A stretch of 64,000 bases of DNA from Methylosinus sp. PW1 (lineage in GTDB: Bacteria; Pseudomonadota; Alphaproteobacteria; Rhizobiales; Beijerinckiaceae), in the NCBI RefSeq assembly GCF_000745215.1, contig NZ_JQNK01000009.1, forward strand, positions 1,364,001 through 1,428,000, written 5' to 3'. Positions 49,532 to 60,133 of the stretch are shown piece after piece. Made by a program: the position numbers and the translations under genes. Positions within the stretch are counted from its first letter, which is position 1. The number at the start of each line of letters is the position of its first letter. The notes below the pieces were generated by a model, which was given only the letters and a program-made list of their open reading frames with translations, was not told the origin of the DNA and made no database searches.

Positions 49532-49615
49532 CCGTCATCGCGAGGAGCGAAGCGACGAAGCGAGCCGGAGCCGCGAGGCGACTCCTGGATTGCTTCGCTT
49601 CGCTCGCAATGACGG
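49532..49615. repeat. 84-bp inverted-repeat element inside the atp operon
   Basis: CCGTCATCGCGAGGAGCGAA at one end and TTCGCTTCGCTCGCAATGACGG-type complement at the other; CCGTCAT / ATGACGG (49532-49538 / 49609-49615) mark the limits. It belongs to the GCGAAGCGATCCAG repeat family (13665-13707, 60005). It is transcribed between atpA and atpG. Confidence 0.75.
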
Positions 49616-49648
49616 AGGCATTGTCTCTAGTCCTCGAGGTTGCGCGCG

Positions 49649-51177
<1,529 letters not shown>

Positions 51178-51178
<1 letters not shown>

Positions 51179-51741
51179 CAGCCGACCTCTTTCATGCGTG
51201 TTCGAATGGAATTGAGCTTGGTCTTCAGCGACGCATCGAGCATGCGCGAGCCGATTTTGACGACGAGACCCCCGATGATCGCCGGATCGACCTTCACCTC
51301 GAGGTCGACGGCCTTGCCGCCGGTGACGCCGGCGAGCGCCTCGCGCAGCGCGCTCTCGTGATGAGAGGCGAGCGGCGCGGCCACCGTGACGTCGGCGCGC
51401 ACGACGCCCTTGGCGGCGTCATGCAGCTTGCCATAGACCTCGATGATGGCGGGGAGAACGAAGAGGCGACGTTTTGTCGCGACGAGCTTCACGAAATTGG
51501 CCGCGACGCCCGTGACGCCGGCGGCGTCGAGAATGGGAGAGAGAGCCTTGATCTGCGTCTCGGCAGAATAGACCGGGCTCTCGATCAGGCGCTCGAGATC
51601 CTTGCTCTCCTGGATCAGCGCGGCGAAGCCGCGCAGCGCCGTCGCGATCTCCTCCGTGGAGCCTTGCTCCACTGCGAGATCATAAAGGGCCGAGGCGTAT
51701 CGCCCCGCTACACCGGATAGATCGTCTCCGCCTGAAGCCAC
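51178..51741 (-). CDS. atpH: ATP synthase F1 delta subunit
   Basis: A 187-residue peripheral-stalk subunit. N-terminal [17 protein letters not shown] and C-terminal [21 protein letters not shown] are diagnostic. It is the first gene of the operon; F0 genes are not in the window, as is usual in alphaproteobacteria where F0 is encoded apart. Confidence 0.95.
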
Positions 51742-52125
51742 TTGCGTATCGCTCTCGGATCGCCGTCACTCGAGGCGCCTCGCGCGCAACGCAGGTCTGC
51801 GTGCGACGAAATCCGCAATGGCCTCGAACAACGTATTGTCGGGGGAAGGAGCCAAGGGCGACGCCCCAGCTCCAAGGCGATCGTCCCCTAACACAGCATA
51901 TTTTGCGGCGCAACCCTGCGACGGCTGCGGAGAGGGCAGTTTTGACGATCGCACAAAAAAGCGTCACCCCTGTCGCGTCGCGTGGAAACCCTCGGCTTGG
52001 CCTTTGATGGCGTTGAATTTTTTAAGGCTTCACGAATTTTCGGCGCAGGCCGCCGCGCTGTCGCCGCTTGCGCCGCACGCGAGGCCATGGCACTGCGAAA
52101 TCCTATCCACAGTCGGAGACGAAAG
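51742..52125. other. Divergent intergenic region between atpH and mtnP
   Basis: 384 bp with no supported gene. It should hold the atp operon promoter (minus) and the mtnP promoter (plus). AT-rich patches near 51895-51905 and 51950-51960 (CACAAAAAAGCG) and near 52015 are candidates, but none gives a clean -35/-10 pair, so I do not place one. Confidence 0.4.
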
Positions 52126-53007
52126 ATGACGCGAGCGGTGGTGGGCATCATCGGAGGATCGGGCGTCTATCATCTGCCCGGTCTGCAGGATTTGCGCGAG
52201 CAGCGCGTGACGACGCCCTGGGGCGATCCGTCCGACGCGCTGCATTTCGGCCGCATCGGCGAGACGCAGGTGGTTTTCCTGCCGCGGCACGGTCGCGGTC
52301 ATGTGTTCTCGCCCTCGGGCATAAATTATCGCGCCAATATTTTCGCGCTGAAGCAGGCGGGCGTCACCGATCTCGTGTCCGTCTCCGCCTGCGGCTCGTT
52401 CAAATCGGAGCTCTATCCCGGCCTCTTCGTGCTGCCGGATCAATTCGTCGATCGCACCTTCGGCCGGCAATCCTCCTTCTTCGGCAATGGCTGCGTCGCG
52501 CATGTGTCGATGGCGCATCCAGTGGCGCCCTTGCTGGCGAAGCGCATCGCCGCCGCGGCGAAAGCGGAAGGCATGGAGCATTCCGTCGGCGGAACCTATG
52601 TCTGCATGGAAGGTCCGCAATTTTCGTCCTACGCGGAATCGCTGACCTACAAGGCCGCGGGCTATGACGTCATCGGCATGACGGCGATGCCGGAAGCCAA
52701 GCTCGCGCGCGAGGCGGAGCTCTCTTACGCGACCATCGCAATGGTCACGGATTTCGATTGCTGGCATCCAGAGCACGACAATGTCGATGTCGCGGCGGTC
52801 ATCGCCGTGGTGCGCGACAACGCCGACAAGGCGAGCCGTCTGCTCGCGCGTCTGCTCGCGGATTTCCCACAAGAGCACGAGCCCTGCCCCATCGGCTCCG
52901 ACCGCGCGCTCGACACCGCCATTCTGACGGCGCCCGAGGCGCGCGATCCGGCGCTGATGGAAAAGCTCGGCGTCATCGTCGCGCGGACGCGCGGCGCGGC
53001 GGGCTGA
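52126..53007 (+). CDS. mtnP: S-methyl-5'-thioadenosine phosphorylase
   Basis: A 293-residue purine phosphorylase-family enzyme that splits methylthioadenosine into adenine and methylthioribose-1-phosphate. Seen: GIIGGSGVYHLPGL, the SACGSFKSELYPG loop, CMEGPQFSSYAES and GMTAMPEAKLAREAELSY followed by TDFDCW, the MTAP-type base site with Asp. Adenine released can be recycled by the nearby apt gene. ATG 52126 with GAAAG upstream gives family length. Confidence 0.95.
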   Translation: MTRAVVGIIGGSGVYHLPGLQDLREQRVTTPWGDPSDALHFGRIGETQVVFLPRHGRGHVFSPSGINYRANIFALKQAGVTDLVSVSACGSFKSELYPGLFVLPDQFVDRTFGRQSSFFGNGCVAHVSMAHPVAPLLAKRIAAAAKAEGMEHSVGGTYVCMEGPQFSSYAESLTYKAAGYDVIGMTAMPEAKLAREAELSYATIAMVTDFDCWHPEHDNVDVAAVIAVVRDNADKASRLLARLLADFPQEHEPCPIGSDRALDTAILTAPEARDPALMEKLGVIVARTRGAAG

Positions 53008-53103
53008 GGAGAACGATGGCGTATCGGCATGTGTTTCGAGGCGATGTGAGCCGACTATGTGAGAGGCGTTCGGCGGCCGTCGCCGAAACGGCATGAGACG
53101 GCG

Positions 53104-53760
53104 TCAATCCCCGCAATCGTCCAGCCACGCATCGACGAAGCCGCGCCGCGCGCAGAGGCCGGCGAGATGTTTCTCGATGCGGCGCACGCGCTCGGCGTTG
53201 GCTTGCGTGCCGGGCGCGAAATCTTTGGGATCATCGCCGGCGGCGACGAGGGCGAGAAACTCGTCGTCGTCCAATTCCGCGAGCGGCTTGTCGAACCATC
53301 GGCGCGAGGCGAAATCGAATCCGCCCACATCGATGAAAGCGGCGATCTGCGCGCTCTTGGAGGCCAGCGGGCCGACGGCGAATTGCGCGATCAGCGTTTG
53401 ACGAATCCTGCCGAAGCCCGGCTTGAAATCGGCGAAATAGAGCTTCTTCGTCACCGATTGCGCGACCGTGCTGGCGAGCGGCGCGCTCCAATCGACGCCG
53501 CCATGGATCCAGAAGCCGGGATCATGCACGGCGAGCAGCGTTTCTATGCGCTCGCGCGAGAAGCCGGGCGGCAATTTCGCGCCGTGATCCGTCTCCGCCT
53601 CATAGCGCGCGAACAGCGACGGCGTGGCGATGCGCGCCAATGCGACGGAGACCGCCTCATAGCCGATAACGGCGGCGAAGGCCGCGCCGGCGAAGGCGGC
53701 CAGCGCCGAGCCGGCCGTCGCCGCCGCGAATGAGCGCGCCCGCAATTTCGCTTCCCGCAT
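53104..53760 (-). CDS. GT51-like membrane-anchored protein lacking catalytic glutamates (paralogue 1)
   Basis: 218 residues. One N-terminal membrane helix (about residues 10-35) is followed by a domain that follows the order of peptidoglycan glycosyltransferases (GT51): HDPGFWIHGGVDWSAP for E-D-x-x-F-x-x-H-x-G, STVAQSVTKKLYF for S-T-I-T-Q-Q-L-x-K-N, and RIRQTLIAQ for R-K-x-x-E. The first catalytic Glu is H79 and the second is Q121, so polymerase activity is not expected. The C-terminus has two Cys around RGFVDAWLDDC. ATG 53760 precedes the helix. Downstream member of a tandem pair. Confidence 0.75.
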   Translation of the reverse strand: MREAKLRARSFAAATAGSALAAFAGAAFAAVIGYEAVSVALARIATPSLFARYEAETDHGAKLPPGFSRERIETLLAVHDPGFWIHGGVDWSAPLASTVAQSVTKKLYFADFKPGFGRIRQTLIAQFAVGPLASKSAQIAAFIDVGGFDFASRRWFDKPLAELDDDEFLALVAAGDDPKDFAPGTQANAERVRRIEKHLAGLCARRGFVDAWLDDCGD

Positions 53761-53896
53761 CACACAAGCTCCCGCCGCAACTCCCCGCCGCGCCTCCCTC
53801 TCGAGAAGCTTTGCGAGGAAAAAGGGCGGCGGCGCGACACGGCCGTGGCCATCTCGCGACCGCCGCCGACGCGATTGCGGCGGGACGAGCGGCGGG

Positions 53897-54532
53897 TCAT
53901 CCCCCGCAGCTCTCCAGCCACACATCCGAAAAGCCGCGCCGCTCGCAGAGGCCGGCGAGATATTTCTCGATGCGGCGCACGCGCTCGGCGTTGGCCTGCG
54001 TGCCCGGCGCGTAATCCTTGGGATTATTGTTGGTCGCGACCAGCGAGAGAAACTCGTCGTCGTCGAGCTCCGCCAGCTTCTTGCCGAACCATTTTTGCGA
54101 TGCGGGCTCGAATCCGTTCACATCGATGAAAGCGGCGAGCTGCGCATTCTTGGACGTCAGCGGCGCGACCGCGAATTGCGCGATCAGCGTCTGCCGGATC
54201 TTCGAGAAGCCCTTTTGGAAATTCTCGAAATAGAGCCGCTTCACCACGGATTGCGTGACGGTGGTGGTGGTGAGCGGCGCGCTCCAATCGACGCCGCCAT
54301 GCGTCCAGAAGCTCGGATCCTGCACTTTGAGCAGCGTCTCGATTCGCTCGCGGGACAGCCCCGCGGGCAGGGAGGCGCCATTGTCGGTCTCCGCCTCATA
54401 GCGTGCGAAAATCTCCGGCGTGGCGACGCGGGCGAACGCGACGGAGACCGCCTCATAGCCGAAGAGACCGAGAAACGCCGCGACGGCGACCGCCACGACG
54501 ACGAAAAAAATTCTGCGCTTTATGTCAGCCAT
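53897..54532 (-). CDS. GT51-like membrane-anchored protein lacking catalytic glutamates (paralogue 2)
   Basis: 211 residues, closely similar over the full length to the gene 136 bp downstream. The membrane helix is IFFVVVAVAVAAFLGLFGYE; the GT51-like motifs are QDPSFWTHGGVDWSAP, TTVTQSVVKRLYF and KIRQTLIAQ. Catalytic Glu positions are Q71 and Q114. Histidine and glycine of motif I are kept, so the fold is probably preserved and could bind glycan or lipid II without polymerising. ATG 54532 has GAGAGG upstream; an ATG at 54562 is possible. Tandem duplication of one gene is evident. Confidence 0.75.
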   Translation of the reverse strand: MADIKRRIFFVVVAVAVAAFLGLFGYEAVSVAFARVATPEIFARYEAETDNGASLPAGLSRERIETLLKVQDPSFWTHGGVDWSAPLTTTTVTQSVVKRLYFENFQKGFSKIRQTLIAQFAVAPLTSKNAQLAAFIDVNGFEPASQKWFGKKLAELDDDEFLSLVATNNNPKDYAPGTQANAERVRRIEKYLAGLCERRGFSDVWLESCGG

Positions 54533-54696
54533 GTGAAGAAATCCTCTCGAGAACTTGAACATGCTGATCTTTGCAGGGAAAATGGGCGCCGACCCGGCGA
54601 TCCCACGGCCACTCTGAGGCGGGCGGCGAAGATGCGCTTTAGCCGAGAATGAGCTATGAACCGAAGAGCCGAACCCATTCCGACGAGATCTCGAAC

Positions 54697-55224
54697 ATGA
54701 CCCTCGCCTCCTCGATTCGCACGATTCCCGATTATCCCAAGCCGGGCATCATGTTCCGCGACATCACCACCCTGCTCGGCGACGCAAGGGCGTTTCGCCG
54801 CGCGGTGGATGAATTGGTGCAGCCCTGGGCCGGCACGAAGATCGACAAGGTGGCGGGCATGGAGGCGCGCGGCTTCATTCTGGGCGGCGCGGTGGCGCAT
54901 CAATTGTCGGCCGGCTTCGTGCCCGTGCGCAAGAAGGGCAAGCTGCCGCATGCCACCGTCTCCATCGCCTATTCGCTGGAATATGGCGTGGACGAGATGG
55001 AGGTGCACGAGGACGCCGTGGTGAAGGGCGAGCGCGTCATTCTCGTCGACGATCTCATCGCCACCGGCGGCACGGCGGAAGGCGCCGTCAAGCTGCTGCA
55101 GAAGATCGGCGCCGAGGTCATCGCCGCCTGCTTCGTCATCGATCTGCCGGAGCTCGGCGGCGCCGAGAAGATCGAGGCGCTCGGCGTGCCGGTGCGTCGG
55201 CTCGTCACCTTCGAAGGGCATTGA
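54697..55224 (+). CDS. apt: Adenine phosphoribosyltransferase
   Basis: A 175-residue type I PRTase making AMP from adenine and PRPP. The substrate loop is [17 protein letters not shown], the middle is [15 protein letters not shown], and the PRPP loop is [21 protein letters not shown] 54697 matches family length; an upstream in-frame ATG at 54649 would add 16 residues. Recycles adenine such as that from MtnP. It diverges from the GT51-like pair. Confidence 0.95.
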   Translation: MTLASSIRTIPDYPKPGIMFRDITTLLGDARAFRRAVDELVQPWAGTKIDKVAGMEARGFILGGAVAHQLSAGFVPVRKKGKLPHATVSIAYSLEYGVDEMEVHEDAVVKGERVILVDDLIATGGTAEGAVKLLQKIGAEVIAACFVIDLPELGGAEKIEALGVPVRRLVTFEGH

Positions 55225-55321
55225 TTTTTCAGCGGCCGGGCGCGCTTTTGGCCGCGCCTCGGCCGTTCCTTCGCCAATATCGCGTTTCGTAATGCGTTTT
55301 CACTGATTCCGTAACGACCCC

Positions 55322-56503
55322 ATGCCGTCGAAACCGTCGCGCCCCATCCTCCTCGCCGCCGCGCTGGCTCTGAGCCTCGTCGAGATCGGCGTTTTCGTCG
55401 CCTTCGCCTCGCGCGGCCCGGCGGGGTCGGCGACGACGCGCGCGGCCGTCGCGGAAAGACGCTCCAATCCCTTCGGCGCGCTGGTGCAAAATCTGCGCGG
55501 CGCCATTGTCGAGACCGCGCGGCAGGAGGAGCCGGCGCCGAGCGAGGAGCCGCCGCCGGCGATCGCCGCTGCGCCGACCGCGCCGAGCGCGCGTCCGCCC
55601 TCCTTCCTCGCGGCGCTGCCTCCCCTGCGTCCCGCGGAGCCGGAGGCGGCGCTCGCCCTGCCGCCCGTCGATGCGCCGCTGCCGCCGGCGCGGCCGCGCA
55701 ATCTCGCCGCCGTCGAGCCCGCGACCGCCGTGACGCCCGCGGAGGCGACCACTGCGCTGCCGCCGGTCGCCGTCTCGCCGCCGGCGCCGACACAGGCGCT
55801 CGCCCTCGCCGCCACGCCGCCGGCCAATGAGCTGCCGCCGCTCACCCGCCGCGACGACGGGAACTTCCGCATGGGCTCTGCGGTCTATGTCCGCATCTTC
55901 AAGAAGGAAGGCGAGCTCGAGCTCTGGCGCCGGCAGAGCGGCCATTTCACGCTCTACCGGACCTATCCCATCTGCAAATGGTCCGGCCATCTCGGACCCA
56001 AGCTGAAATCCGGCGATTATCAATCGCCCGAGGGCTTCTACAGCGTCTCGGCGCGCCAGCTCAATCCGAACTCCCATTATCACCGCGCCTTCGATGTCGG
56101 CTTTCCCAACGCCTACGACAAGCAGAACGGCCGCACCGGCGGCGCGCTGATGGTCCATGGCGCCTGCAAATCGGTCGGCTGCTTCGCCATGACCGACAGA
56201 GTGATCGAGGAAATCTACGGCCTGGTGGAAGCAGCGCTGCGCGGCGGCCAGCATGAGGTGCCGGTCCACATCTTCCCATTCCGCATGACCGATATGGCCT
56301 TGGCCAAGGAGACGCAGGGCGATTGGACCAATCTCTGGTCGGCGCCGCCGGAGCACCAGCAATGGAGCGGCTTCTGGCAGAATTTGAAAGAGGGCTACGA
56401 CCTCTTCGAGCAGACCGGCGAGCCGCCGACCGCCTATGCCTGCGGATCGCGCTACGCCTTCGGCGCCGCCGGCGGCTCCTGCCGCCGCATCGCCGGCTGG
56501 TAA
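55322..56503 (+). CDS. L,D-transpeptidase family protein (YafK-like YkuD domain)
   Basis: 393 residues. An N-terminal membrane or signal helix (ILLAAALALSLVEIGVFVAF) is followed by a Pro/Ala-rich linker of about 130 residues. The YkuD-like domain begins near VYVRIFKKEGELELW, includes KSGDYQSPEGFYSV, and holds the active-site HGACKSVGCFAMTD (C287). YafK-type enzymes trim or edit lipoprotein/peptidoglycan links instead of cross-linking; which applies here is unknown. The second YkuD gene in the window. Confidence 0.88.
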   Translation: MPSKPSRPILLAAALALSLVEIGVFVAFASRGPAGSATTRAAVAERRSNPFGALVQNLRGAIVETARQEEPAPSEEPPPAIAAAPTAPSARPPSFLAALPPLRPAEPEAALALPPVDAPLPPARPRNLAAVEPATAVTPAEATTALPPVAVSPPAPTQALALAATPPANELPPLTRRDDGNFRMGSAVYVRIFKKEGELELWRRQSGHFTLYRTYPICKWSGHLGPKLKSGDYQSPEGFYSVSARQLNPNSHYHRAFDVGFPNAYDKQNGRTGGALMVHGACKSVGCFAMTDRVIEEIYGLVEAALRGGQHEVPVHIFPFRMTDMALAKETQGDWTNLWSAPPEHQQWSGFWQNLKEGYDLFEQTGEPPTAYACGSRYAFGAAGGSCRRIAGW

Positions 56504-56615
56504 TCGATCCTTCGGGCCACGCGCCGACGCGCAGAATAGACCGTCTCTCGCCTGTCGGGGCGAGGCGTCCTGCGCATCGACGCGCTACCGCCGGACTCTT
56601 CCCGGCGTCCGGCGG

Positions 56616-56720
56616 TCAACGGAACAATTGCGACAATTGGTGCATCACGATGAGGAAGAAGGCGAGCACTCCGCCAATTCCCATCAAAGCTTTCACGACG
56701 CCCGCGCTGCTCGTCTGCAT
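56616..56720 (-). CDS. 34-residue single-pass membrane protein
   Basis: A small frame on the minus strand: a polar start (QTSSAGVVKAL), a hydrophobic helix (GIGGVLAFFLIVMH) and a short basic end (QLSQLFR). ATG 56720 has GAGGAA 9 bases upstream, and the protein ends with TGA 56616. Nothing else is coded convincingly in 56504-56911. It diverges from the MocR gene 191 bp away. Real expression is likely but untested; function unknown. Confidence 0.6.
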   Translation of the reverse strand: MQTSSAGVVKALMGIGGVLAFFLIVMHQLSQLFR

Positions 56721-56911
56721 GGCTCGAGTTCCTCGTTCGGTTGCGACAAAAGCGAGGCTAGCGGAGCGAAAAAGGCGTTAAACCGCCAATATTCGCGCGC
56801 TGACGGGTCCAAAGACGCGCGGCGGCTCCGTCACTTGACAGAGCCGGCGCGGCCGGAGGAAGCTGCCGCCGGCCCTACGAAAAGAGCAATAATGCCGAAT
56901 GGAGGGGTCCA

Positions 56912-58387
56912 ATGTCGCGACCCTTCGCCTATAGCCTGTCGCGCGAGATCGATCCGCGCCGCGGCGCGCCCCTCTATCTGCAGATCGTCCATGCGCTCAT
57001 TCACGATGTGAGGAGCGGACGGCTCGCGCCGGGCGCGGCGCTGCCCAGCAGCCGCGAGCTCGCCGAATCGCTCGGCGTCAATCGCAAGACCATCGTGCTC
57101 GCCTATGACGAGCTGGTCGCCCAGGGCTGGTTCACCACCCATGGCACGCGCGGCACTTTCGTCTCCGCCGAGCTGCCGGAGACGCTGCCGGCGCCGCGCA
57201 AAGCCTCCGCCGATCCGCGCACGCCAGGCTTTCCCTTCCGCGCGACGCCCGACCCCGCCTTTGTGCCGGCCGGCGAGGGGCTGGCCATAGACGACGGGCT
57301 TCCCGATGCGCGGCTCTTCTCGATCGACACTCTGCTCGGCGCCTATCGCGACGCCGGACGGCGCGCCGCGCGCTGCGGCGGGCTCGGCTATGGCGATCCG
57401 CGCGGAATCGGCGAGCTGCGCCGCGCCATAGCGGCCATGCTGGCCTCGCATCGCGGGCTGATCGTGGACGCGGAGGATGTGTGCGTCACGCGCGGCAGCC
57501 AGATGGGCATTTTTCTCGCCGCGCGCATTCTCGTCGCGCCGGGCGACGTCGTGCTGGTGGAAGGCCTCGGCTATTCGGCGGCGCGCGCCGCCTTCGCCGC
57601 CGCCGGCGCCGAGGTGATCGGCGTCCGCCTGGACGAGGACGGCGTCGATGTCGAGGATGTCGAGCGCCTCTGCCACGGGCGGCCCGTGCGCGCGATCTAT
57701 GTGACGCCGCACCATCAGTTTCCGACCACTGTTCCGCTGACGCCGGAACGGCGGCTGCGCCTCTTGGACCTTTCCGCCAAATATGAGTTCGCGATCATCG
57801 AGGACGATTACGATCACGAATATCATTTCGAGCGCCAGCCGCTGCTGCCCATGGCGAGCTATGCGCCGGGGCGCGTGATCTATGTCGGGTCCATGTCCAA
57901 GCTGCTGCTGCCGGGATTGCGCATCGGCTATGTCGTCGCGCCGCCGCCGGTGGTGCGATCCATGGCCAACGCCGCCGCCGGCGTCGATCGCCAAGGCAAT
58001 GCGCTGACCGAGCTCGCCGTCGCCGCTCTCGTCGATTCCGGCGAGCTGCGCCGCCATGTGCGCAAGGCGCGCCAAATCTATGCGCAGAGGCGCGACGCTT
58101 TCGGCGCGTCGCTCGCCCGCGCCTTCGGCGACGCCATCCGCTTCCGCACGCCTGCGGGCGGCCTCGCCTTTTGGACGACCTTCCGCGACGAGGCGACGCT
58201 CGACGCGCTGGAGCGCGACGCCGCCGCCAATGGCCTGCGCTTCTTGCCGTCGACCTGCTTCGCGGCGCCGCCGCAGCGCGGGCGCGGGCTGCGGCTCGGC
58301 TTCGGCAGCCTCGACTCCGGCGAGGCGGAGCGCGTCATCGGGCGGCTGCGCCGCGCCGCCGGCGCGCAAAGCGCGCTACCCTGCTGA
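56912..58387 (+). CDS. MocR-type regulator (GntR HTH fused to PLP aminotransferase fold)
   Basis: A 491-residue protein. The GntR winged helix is residues about 18-80 (LPSSRELAESLGVNRKTIVLAYDELVAQGWF), and an aminotransferase class I fold covers the rest. The PLP lysine lies in VGSMSKLLLPGLRIGYV, with the Asp/Tyr contacts in AIIEDDYDHEYHFE. MocR proteins such as PdxR and GabR sense vitamin B6 or an amino acid and control a neighbouring, often divergent gene; here that could be the 34-residue membrane protein or downstream cysE. Effector unknown. Confidence 0.9.
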   Translation: MSRPFAYSLSREIDPRRGAPLYLQIVHALIHDVRSGRLAPGAALPSSRELAESLGVNRKTIVLAYDELVAQGWFTTHGTRGTFVSAELPETLPAPRKASADPRTPGFPFRATPDPAFVPAGEGLAIDDGLPDARLFSIDTLLGAYRDAGRRAARCGGLGYGDPRGIGELRRAIAAMLASHRGLIVDAEDVCVTRGSQMGIFLAARILVAPGDVVLVEGLGYSAARAAFAAAGAEVIGVRLDEDGVDVEDVERLCHGRPVRAIYVTPHHQFPTTVPLTPERRLRLLDLSAKYEFAIIEDDYDHEYHFERQPLLPMASYAPGRVIYVGSMSKLLLPGLRIGYVVAPPPVVRSMANAAAGVDRQGNALTELAVAALVDSGELRRHVRKARQIYAQRRDAFGASLARAFGDAIRFRTPAGGLAFWTTFRDEATLDALERDAAANGLRFLPSTCFAAPPQRGRGLRLGFGSLDSGEAERVIGRLRRAAGAQSALPC

Positions 58388-58457
58388 TCGTTCGGCCGAT
58401 CTGGACGAAGCCGGCCGCTCGAGCCAAATTGAGGACCTTCGAATGAGGAGACGCCCG

Positions 58458-59309
58458 ATGGGAGCGACGCAGGAAAATAGCCGCGCGATCGTCGCCGACG
58501 CCACGGGTCGCGACGCGCTGTGGGAGCATATCCTCCGCGAGGCCGAGGATATGCTGGCGCGCGAGCCGGCGATGGCGAGCCTGGCGCTGACCTTCGTCCT
58601 CAATCGCCGCTCCTTCGAGGATGCGGTGGCGCGGCGTTGCGCGGCGCGTCTCGGCGGCGCGGTGACGGAAGATCTGCTCTTCGACGCCTTCGCCCGCGCG
58701 CTGGACGCCGATCCTGCGATCGGCGACGCCTTTCGCGCCGACATAAAGGCCGTCGTCGAGCGCGACGCCGCCTGCGGACGGCTGATCGAGCCGCTGCTCT
58801 TCTTCAAAGGCTTTCACGCGATCGAGACGCATCGGCTGGCGCATTGGCTGTGGACCAATGGCCAGACCGATCTCGCACTCTATCTGCAGAGCCGCTCCTC
58901 CGACGCGTTTCAGACCGACATTCATCCGGCGGCGCGCTTCGGCCGCGGCATATTCCTCGATCACGCCACCGGCCTCGTCGTCGGCGCGACGGCGGTGGTG
59001 GAGGACGATGTCTCCATTCTGCAGAGCGTGACGCTGGGCGGCACCGGCAAGGAGAGCGGCGACCGCCACCCCAAGGTGCGGCGCGGCGTGATGATCGCCG
59101 CCGGCGCGAAGATTCTCGGCAACATCGAAATCGGCGCCTGCTCGCGCGTCGCGGCGGGCTCTGTCGTTCTGCATCCCGTGCCGCGCAATTCCACCGTGGC
59201 CGGCGTGCCGGCGAAGGTGGTGGGAACCGCCGGCTGCGCCGAGCCGGCGCGCGACATGGATCAGTTTCTGAACGGCCTGTCCTACGATTCGTTCAGCTAT
59301 TCCATTTGA
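58458..59309 (+). CDS. cysE: Serine O-acetyltransferase CysE
   Basis: A 283-residue hexapeptide acyltransferase that makes O-acetylserine, the acceptor for sulfide from the cys operon. N-terminal helical domain: WEHILREAEDMLAREPAMAS, RADIKAVVERDAAC and LLFFKGFHAIETHRLAHWLW. The left-handed beta-helix begins IHPAARFGRGIFLDHATGLV and includes LGGTGKESGDRHPKV. ATG 58458 has GAGGAG 8 bases upstream; ATG 58443 is the alternative. 70 bp after the MocR gene on the same strand. Confidence 0.95.
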   Translation: MGATQENSRAIVADATGRDALWEHILREAEDMLAREPAMASLALTFVLNRRSFEDAVARRCAARLGGAVTEDLLFDAFARALDADPAIGDAFRADIKAVVERDAACGRLIEPLLFFKGFHAIETHRLAHWLWTNGQTDLALYLQSRSSDAFQTDIHPAARFGRGIFLDHATGLVVGATAVVEDDVSILQSVTLGGTGKESGDRHPKVRRGVMIAAGAKILGNIEIGACSRVAAGSVVLHPVPRNSTVAGVPAKVVGTAGCAEPARDMDQFLNGLSYDSFSYSI

Positions 59310-59358
59310 CCGGCGCGCATTTACCCCAATGGGCCTTCCTTCTCGCCTCCGCGACGTC

Positions 59359-59538
59359 ATGGCCGGGCTTGTCCCGGCCATCCACGCCAACACGCCGCGT
59401 CGTCTCGGAGGCTTAGCGTGCATGATGCCGAAACTCCGGCAGTGTCCGTCGTGAGACGAAACCCATCGATGGCAGGCGCTTTCCTTCTGTTTCTCAGCGG
59501 CTTGGCGTGGATGGCCGGGACAAGCCCGGCCATGACGG
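59359..59538. repeat. Inverted pair of GGCCGGGACAAGCCCGGCC repeats
   Basis: Palindromes ATGGCCGGG-CTTGT-CCCGGCCAT (59359-59381) and ATGGCCGGG-ACAAG-CCCGGCCAT (59511-59533) face each other; the right one keeps the lead-in also seen at 36679. The two copies are mirror images about 130 bp apart, forming a BIME-like unit. The rest of 59310-59617 has no gene. Confidence 0.7.
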
Positions 59539-59617
59539 CTGTAGCGTCTCGTGATGTGTGCATCCGATAGCCCGGCGAGAGGAAAAGTGGCGCCCCTCAC
59601 TGTGGCGGCGTCTCTCG

Positions 59618-59908
59618 TCATGGCGTCTCTTGGCCGACGCGCCCGGCGAGCTGCGCGAAGGAGAAGCCTTCTCCCGCCGCCGATTCGCGCAGAGCGAGAC
59701 GCAGCAGCCGCGCCGGAAAGCAGATCGCCTCCACATTGGAGTCGCGCATGTCGCGCGGCCGCAGCGGATCATTGGCGAGCGAAAGCTCGACATCGACGAG
59801 CAGAGCGTCGATCTCCTCCTGTCCGAGCGCGCCCTTGTCGCGCAATGCGCCGAACAGCGCCGCGAGTATGGCGTAGACGCCTTCCAGCTGAAGATTGGCC
59901 GTGTTCAT
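59618..59908 (-). CDS. Conserved-looking small hypothetical protein
   Basis: 96 residues, acidic, predicted all-helical: NLQLEGVYAILAALFGALRD, KGALGQEEIDALLVDVE and FPARLLRLALRESAAGE. ATG 59908 has GGAGG 8 bases upstream, which supports it over the longer frame from 60133 that crosses repeat sequence. No domain recognised. It reads in the same direction as the gcv operon after a repeat-filled gap. Confidence 0.65.
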   Translation of the reverse strand: MNTANLQLEGVYAILAALFGALRDKGALGQEEIDALLVDVELSLANDPLRPRDMRDSNVEAICFPARLLRLALRESAAGEGFSFAQLAGRVGQETP

Positions 59909-60004
59909 ATGTCGCCTCCGGCGCCCCTTCAGCGTAACCGCCGGCGGGAGGATTCGATCCATCGGCGCGAGAATAATTCGCGCGCGGCAGTCACAGCGAG
60001 GAGT

Positions 60005-60076
60005 GAAGCGACAAAGCGATCCAGGAAACAACGAGGCGTCATCACGCGCGCTCCTTCTCCCGCAAGCGGGAGAAGG
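60005..60076. repeat. Two repeat motifs between gcvPB and the small hypothetical gene
   Basis: A single arm of the GCGAAGCGATCCAG family (GAAGCGACAAAGCGATCCAG, about 60005-60024) and a perfect CCTTCTCCCGC / GCGGGAGAAGG palindrome (60053-60076). The palindrome could terminate the gcv operon. Confidence 0.55.
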
Positions 60077-60133
60077 GCGCGCCCATGTCTTCAGTTTCGC
60101 CTTCAGTTCCGCGGTCTCGGCGAAGGGGAGCAA

